Shown piece after piece: positions 57,802 to 60,143 of a stretch of 60,143 nucleotides of DNA. Made by a program: the position numbers and the translations under genes. Within the stretch, counting starts at the first letter, position 1; each line of letters opens with the position of its first letter. The notes beneath the pieces are model-generated. The model had not been told where the DNA came from. It worked only from the letters and a program-made list of their open reading frames with translations, and did no database searches. Origin of the DNA: a bacterium (GTDB lineage: Bacteria > Patescibacteriota > Minisyncoccia > UBA6257 > UBA9933); contig JAUYBE010000016.1 in assembly GCA_030693235.1 (NCBI GenBank), positions 99,917-160,059 on the forward strand, given 5' to 3'.

Positions 57802-58213
57802 TATTCAAAAACTGATTGAGCTGATGGGATTTAATGATTTTTCCGTCAGTCTTGAGCCCGAGAGCAACCGTTTTTTGATTTTTATCAACGACGGCGATTT
57901 TTTGAAAAATTTTTTACCGAACTTCGTCGCGGATTTTGATTACGTGGTTAAGCTGATGGCTAAAAAAATCGGCGTGGAGATGGTTGTCGTTGATATAAAT
58001 AATTATCGTCGGGAACGGGAGAATTTAATTCTGGAATTAGCCAGAGCCGCGGCTCGAAAAGCAACGGCTACCAAACAGGAAGTGGCTTTGCCGACGATGA
58101 ACGCTTATGAGCGCCGCTTGGTTCATGTGGAGCTGGCTTCGCATCCGGATATTAAAACCGAAAGCGCCGGCGAAGGCAGAGACCGCTATGTGGCAGTGAA
58201 GCCGATAGAATAA
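57782..58213 (+). CDS. Jag/SpoIIIJ-associated R3H-domain protein
   Basis: LPTMNAYERRLVHVELASHPDIKTESAGEGRDRYVAVKP (R3H) following yidC. Confidence 0.9.
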   Translation: MDQLHRNIQKLIELMGFNDFSVSLEPESNRFLIFINDGDFLKNFLPNFVADFDYVVKLMAKKIGVEMVVVDINNYRRERENLILELARAAARKATATKQEVALPTMNAYERRLVHVELASHPDIKTESAGEGRDRYVAVKPIE

Positions 58214-58455
58214 AATATTTATAGATATTTATTTTTTAATTACAAAATATTATTTTCTTAGAGCTCGGAGTATTTTTCTGCTGAAAAATCTCCTCCTCTC
58301 GCGCCGTCGCGCTGCGAGAGGCTCTTCAAAAACAATATTTCATAATTCAAAACTAATAGATATTATTATTCTGGATTCTTTTAATTAGGCTTTTAAATCA
58401 GAGTTTTTCGAAATAATTTTCAATTCTGCCGGTCGGCGGATTTTTTGATAGCTCT

Positions 58456-58509
58456 CGAAGTCCGATGTCCCAAGTATTGACACAGATTCGCGCCGGACAT
58501 CAGACTTCG
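58456..58509. repeat. Inverted repeat (15-bp arms)
   Basis: CGAAGTCCGATGTCC / GGACATCAGACTTCG. Confidence 0.65.
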
Positions 58510-58584
58510 CCATATTGGATTTTCCTTTTAATTTTGCGATGTCGGATAAAGCCCAAAAGCGCTATTATTTGGGGTGATATACTT

Positions 58585-58622
58585 ATAGTCAATAGTCTCA
58601 CGATCGCGAGAGTGTTGACTAA
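58585..58622. repeat. CGATCG-centred hairpin element (copy F)
   Basis: ATAGTCAATA-GTCTCACGATCGCGAGAG-TGTTGACTAA. Confidence 0.8.
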
Positions 58623-58624
58623 TA

Positions 58625-58753
58625 TTGCGAGGATGTCAATGGCAGACGAAGCAATCTGACGCAAAGTGTCGTTGCGAGGTCGCCTAAGGCGACCGCGGCA
58701 ATCTCTTTGGGATTGCTTCGTCGTCCCGCATTGGCGGGACTCCTCGCAATGAC
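58625..58753. repeat. Dispersed 'attgcgagg..gcaatc..ctcgcaatgac' repeat
   Basis: attgcgaggatgtcaatggcagacgaagcaatctgacg...gattgcttcgtcgtcccgcattggcgggactcctcgcaatgac. Confidence 0.8.
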
Positions 58754-58916
58754 ATTAATTATTTTGATGGCGTTATAAATCGCGTTAATCTCCGCCGCGC
58801 TTAACGCCCGGTTACCCATATTGATTCTGTTTCAATCGTGTCAACCTGAATTTTACTTCGTGGCGTTGTAAATGGCGGCGATTTCGGCAGCTGATAATGT
58901 TCCGATTGTAGATGCG
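58754..58916 (-). pseudogene. Two remnant copies of a LamG-protein C-terminus
   Basis: NRALSAAEINAIYNAIK and IGTLSAAEIAAIYNATK*, compared with YNRALSAAEISAIYNATQ* ending the intact CDS at 59204. Confidence 0.65.
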
Positions 58917-58938
58917 AAATTTTTCTATTAAAATAATA

Positions 58939-59019
58939 AAGCGGTGGGGGTGACGCAGTGTTGGATTCGGCTTACCATCTAGAATCCACGGGGTGCAATT
59001 CCCCGCACCTCCACCGCTT
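58939..59019 (+). ncRNA. Candidate tRNA/tmRNA-TLD-like three-way-junction RNA element
   Basis: 14-bp closing stem (58939-58952/59006-59019, one G-U), TGGATTC/GAATCCA hairpin, T-arm-like CGGGG-TGCAATT-CCCCG. Confidence 0.5.
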
Positions 59020-59041
59020 AAAAGTTATCCACAGACATGAC

Positions 59042-59136
59042 TTGACAGAAAAATTCTGGCTGTTATTCTTTAATCAAGATGGTGAGCCGAATGCACTGCG
59101 TTTGGATTCGCGAAAGACCCCGCAAGGGGTTTTTTG
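59042..59136 (+). ncRNA. Candidate short RNA with own promoter and terminator, complementary to 58953-58980
   Basis: TTGACA-16-TATTCT, then gatggtgagccgaatgcactgcgt, then ACCCCgcaaGGGGTTTTTTG. Confidence 0.45.
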
Positions 59137-59203
59137 TTTTATTTTGCCTGTCCGGTAGTGAAACTGCGATAAAATAAAATTGCGAAGCAATTCACAGTTT
59201 CTA

Positions 59204-60143
59204 CTACTGGGTGGCATTGTAAATCGCGCTAATTTCCGCCGCGCTCAACGCCCGATTGTAGATGCGGACTTCGTCGATGATGCCGTTGAAAAAAGAGGTT
59301 GGCGTGCCTGGTGCGCCTCTTGCGCTAATTCTCAGTCCCTGCGCTGAGCCTTGTAACCCGCCACTCAAAGCAAAACTTTCAACGAGTATGCTATCAATAT
59401 AATGTTTCTCTACGTTAGCAGCATAGGTTATTGTTAGGTGTTTCCATTGGTTAAGAGGGACTACTATTGAACCTCTCCAAGCCCATGGGTTACTATCTTT
59501 TATTGCCGCTATAAGCGCACCAGTCGTTTTCTGTATAGCAAATTCATACGAATTTTCTTTATTAACTATCATACCTTCATTGGTTGGATAGGCGTAGGTC
59601 GTTGTATAAATCCACGCCTCAAGCGTAATCTCACCCGTGATATTCAAACTCGCCGCATTCCCAGCATCAACATAATCATCCACGCCGTCAAAACTCAACG
59701 CCCCGCCCACTTTTCCGGTTGTCCAAGTAGGGCCATTAGTAAGAGTCCCATTATTCCCCCTCCCGCTGGCGTCATAAGCATTAGTCCCGCTGGTTTCATT
59801 AAATTTCCAATAACCGACCAGAGAAGGGTTGCGGGAAACAGGCAGAAGAGTAAGATTGGTGCCGATTTCCAAGAGTTCGGGATAAGAACCGTTATCTTTG
59901 GAGGTTTTATCCATAGAACCGCCCATTTTGTATCTTTCCGATTCAAATAAAGCAGTTAGTTTATAGGAACCGCCCATTACATAGGTATAATAATTTCCAG
60001 TAGAAGTGGTATTAATCGGGTCAATGGGAAGGATTGCTAAGTTTGAGCCAAAGGAGATAGAGGTGAAAGGGACGGGTATCCAGCCGGTGGAATCAACTTT
60101 CCGATAATTGGCGGAATTGGAACAGCGATATTCCCAGCCGGTG
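59204..60143 (-). CDS. LamG/concanavalin-like domain surface protein, truncated at window edge
   Basis: LPIDPINTTSTGNYYTYVMGGSYKLTALFES...GALSFDGVDDYVDAGNAASLNITGEITLEAWIYT...FNGIIDEVRIYNRALSAAEISAIYNATQ; frame stays open to 60143. Confidence 0.85.
   Translation of the reverse strand, partial: TGWEYRCSNSANYRKVDSTGWIPVPFTSISFGSNLAILPIDPINTTSTGNYYTYVMGGSYKLTALFESERYKMGGSMDKTSKDNGSYPELLEIGTNLTLLPVSRNPSLVGYWKFNETSGTNAYDASGRGNNGTLTNGPTWTTGKVGGALSFDGVDDYVDAGNAASLNITGEITLEAWIYTTTYAYPTNEGMIVNKENSYEFAIQKTTGALIAAIKDSNPWAWRGSIVVPLNQWKHLTITYAANVEKHYIDSILVESFALSGGLQGSAQGLRISARGAPGTPTSFFNGIIDEVRIYNRALSAAEISAIYNATQ

Noticed and set aside
58939-59019. A normal tRNA, tRNA-Pyl or a complete tmRNA
   Set aside because: No valid D-arm or 7-nt anticodon loop; the T-loop lacks the usual TT; the acceptor stem continues past the discriminator; there is no tag-peptide frame. 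Kept only as a tRNA-like structure.
58958-59158. Forward ORF MLDSAYHLESTGCNSPHLHRLKV...
   Set aside because: Overlaps the structured RNA, promoter and terminator; codons follow the hairpin sequence; no protein signature.

Overview
The window looks like a chromosomal segment from a Candidate Phyla Radiation (Patescibacteria, Parcubacteria-like) bacterium. This is inferred from gene content and style; there is no 16S rRNA in the window. It carries many housekeeping genes: gyrA, recA, rpsR-ssb-rpsF, rpoC-rpoB, mltG, rodA/ftsW, tsaD, murE-like, ruvA, rpsT, pnp, rpsO, S1, ftsH, tsaE, ruvB, GspE/PilB ATPase, ruvC, PBP1A, and a dnaN-dnaA-rpmH-rnpA-yidC-jag block that probably lies near oriC. It also has three tRNAs and six tandem T4SS-pilin-like (TrbC/VirB2-type) genes. 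Several ORFan genes have unusually strong Shine-Dalgarno sites and promoters. A truncated LamG protein lies at the right edge. The most interesting structure is repetitive. (1) A 38-nt intergenic hairpin family has 10-bp arms that vary in sequence but keep pairing, around an 18-nt loop centred on CGATCG (five good copies and one degenerate). (2) Short dispersed repeats sit in frame inside essential genes; gyrA and rpoC share a 42-nt element, and folD, tsaD, tsaE, glyA, xerC, a beta-CASP nuclease and a solute-binding protein also carry insertions. (3) Two MITE-like elements have matching terminal inverted repeats and 4-bp candidate target duplications; one carries a decayed GIY-YIG reading frame. 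(4) Near 58.94-59.14 kb, a tRNA/tmRNA-like three-way-junction sequence is followed by a promoter and terminator, and by a segment complementary to it over about 24 bp. (5) A phosphatidyltransferase gene is interrupted by one in-frame TAA inside its catalytic motif. All calls come from reading the sequence; no searches or folding programs were run.
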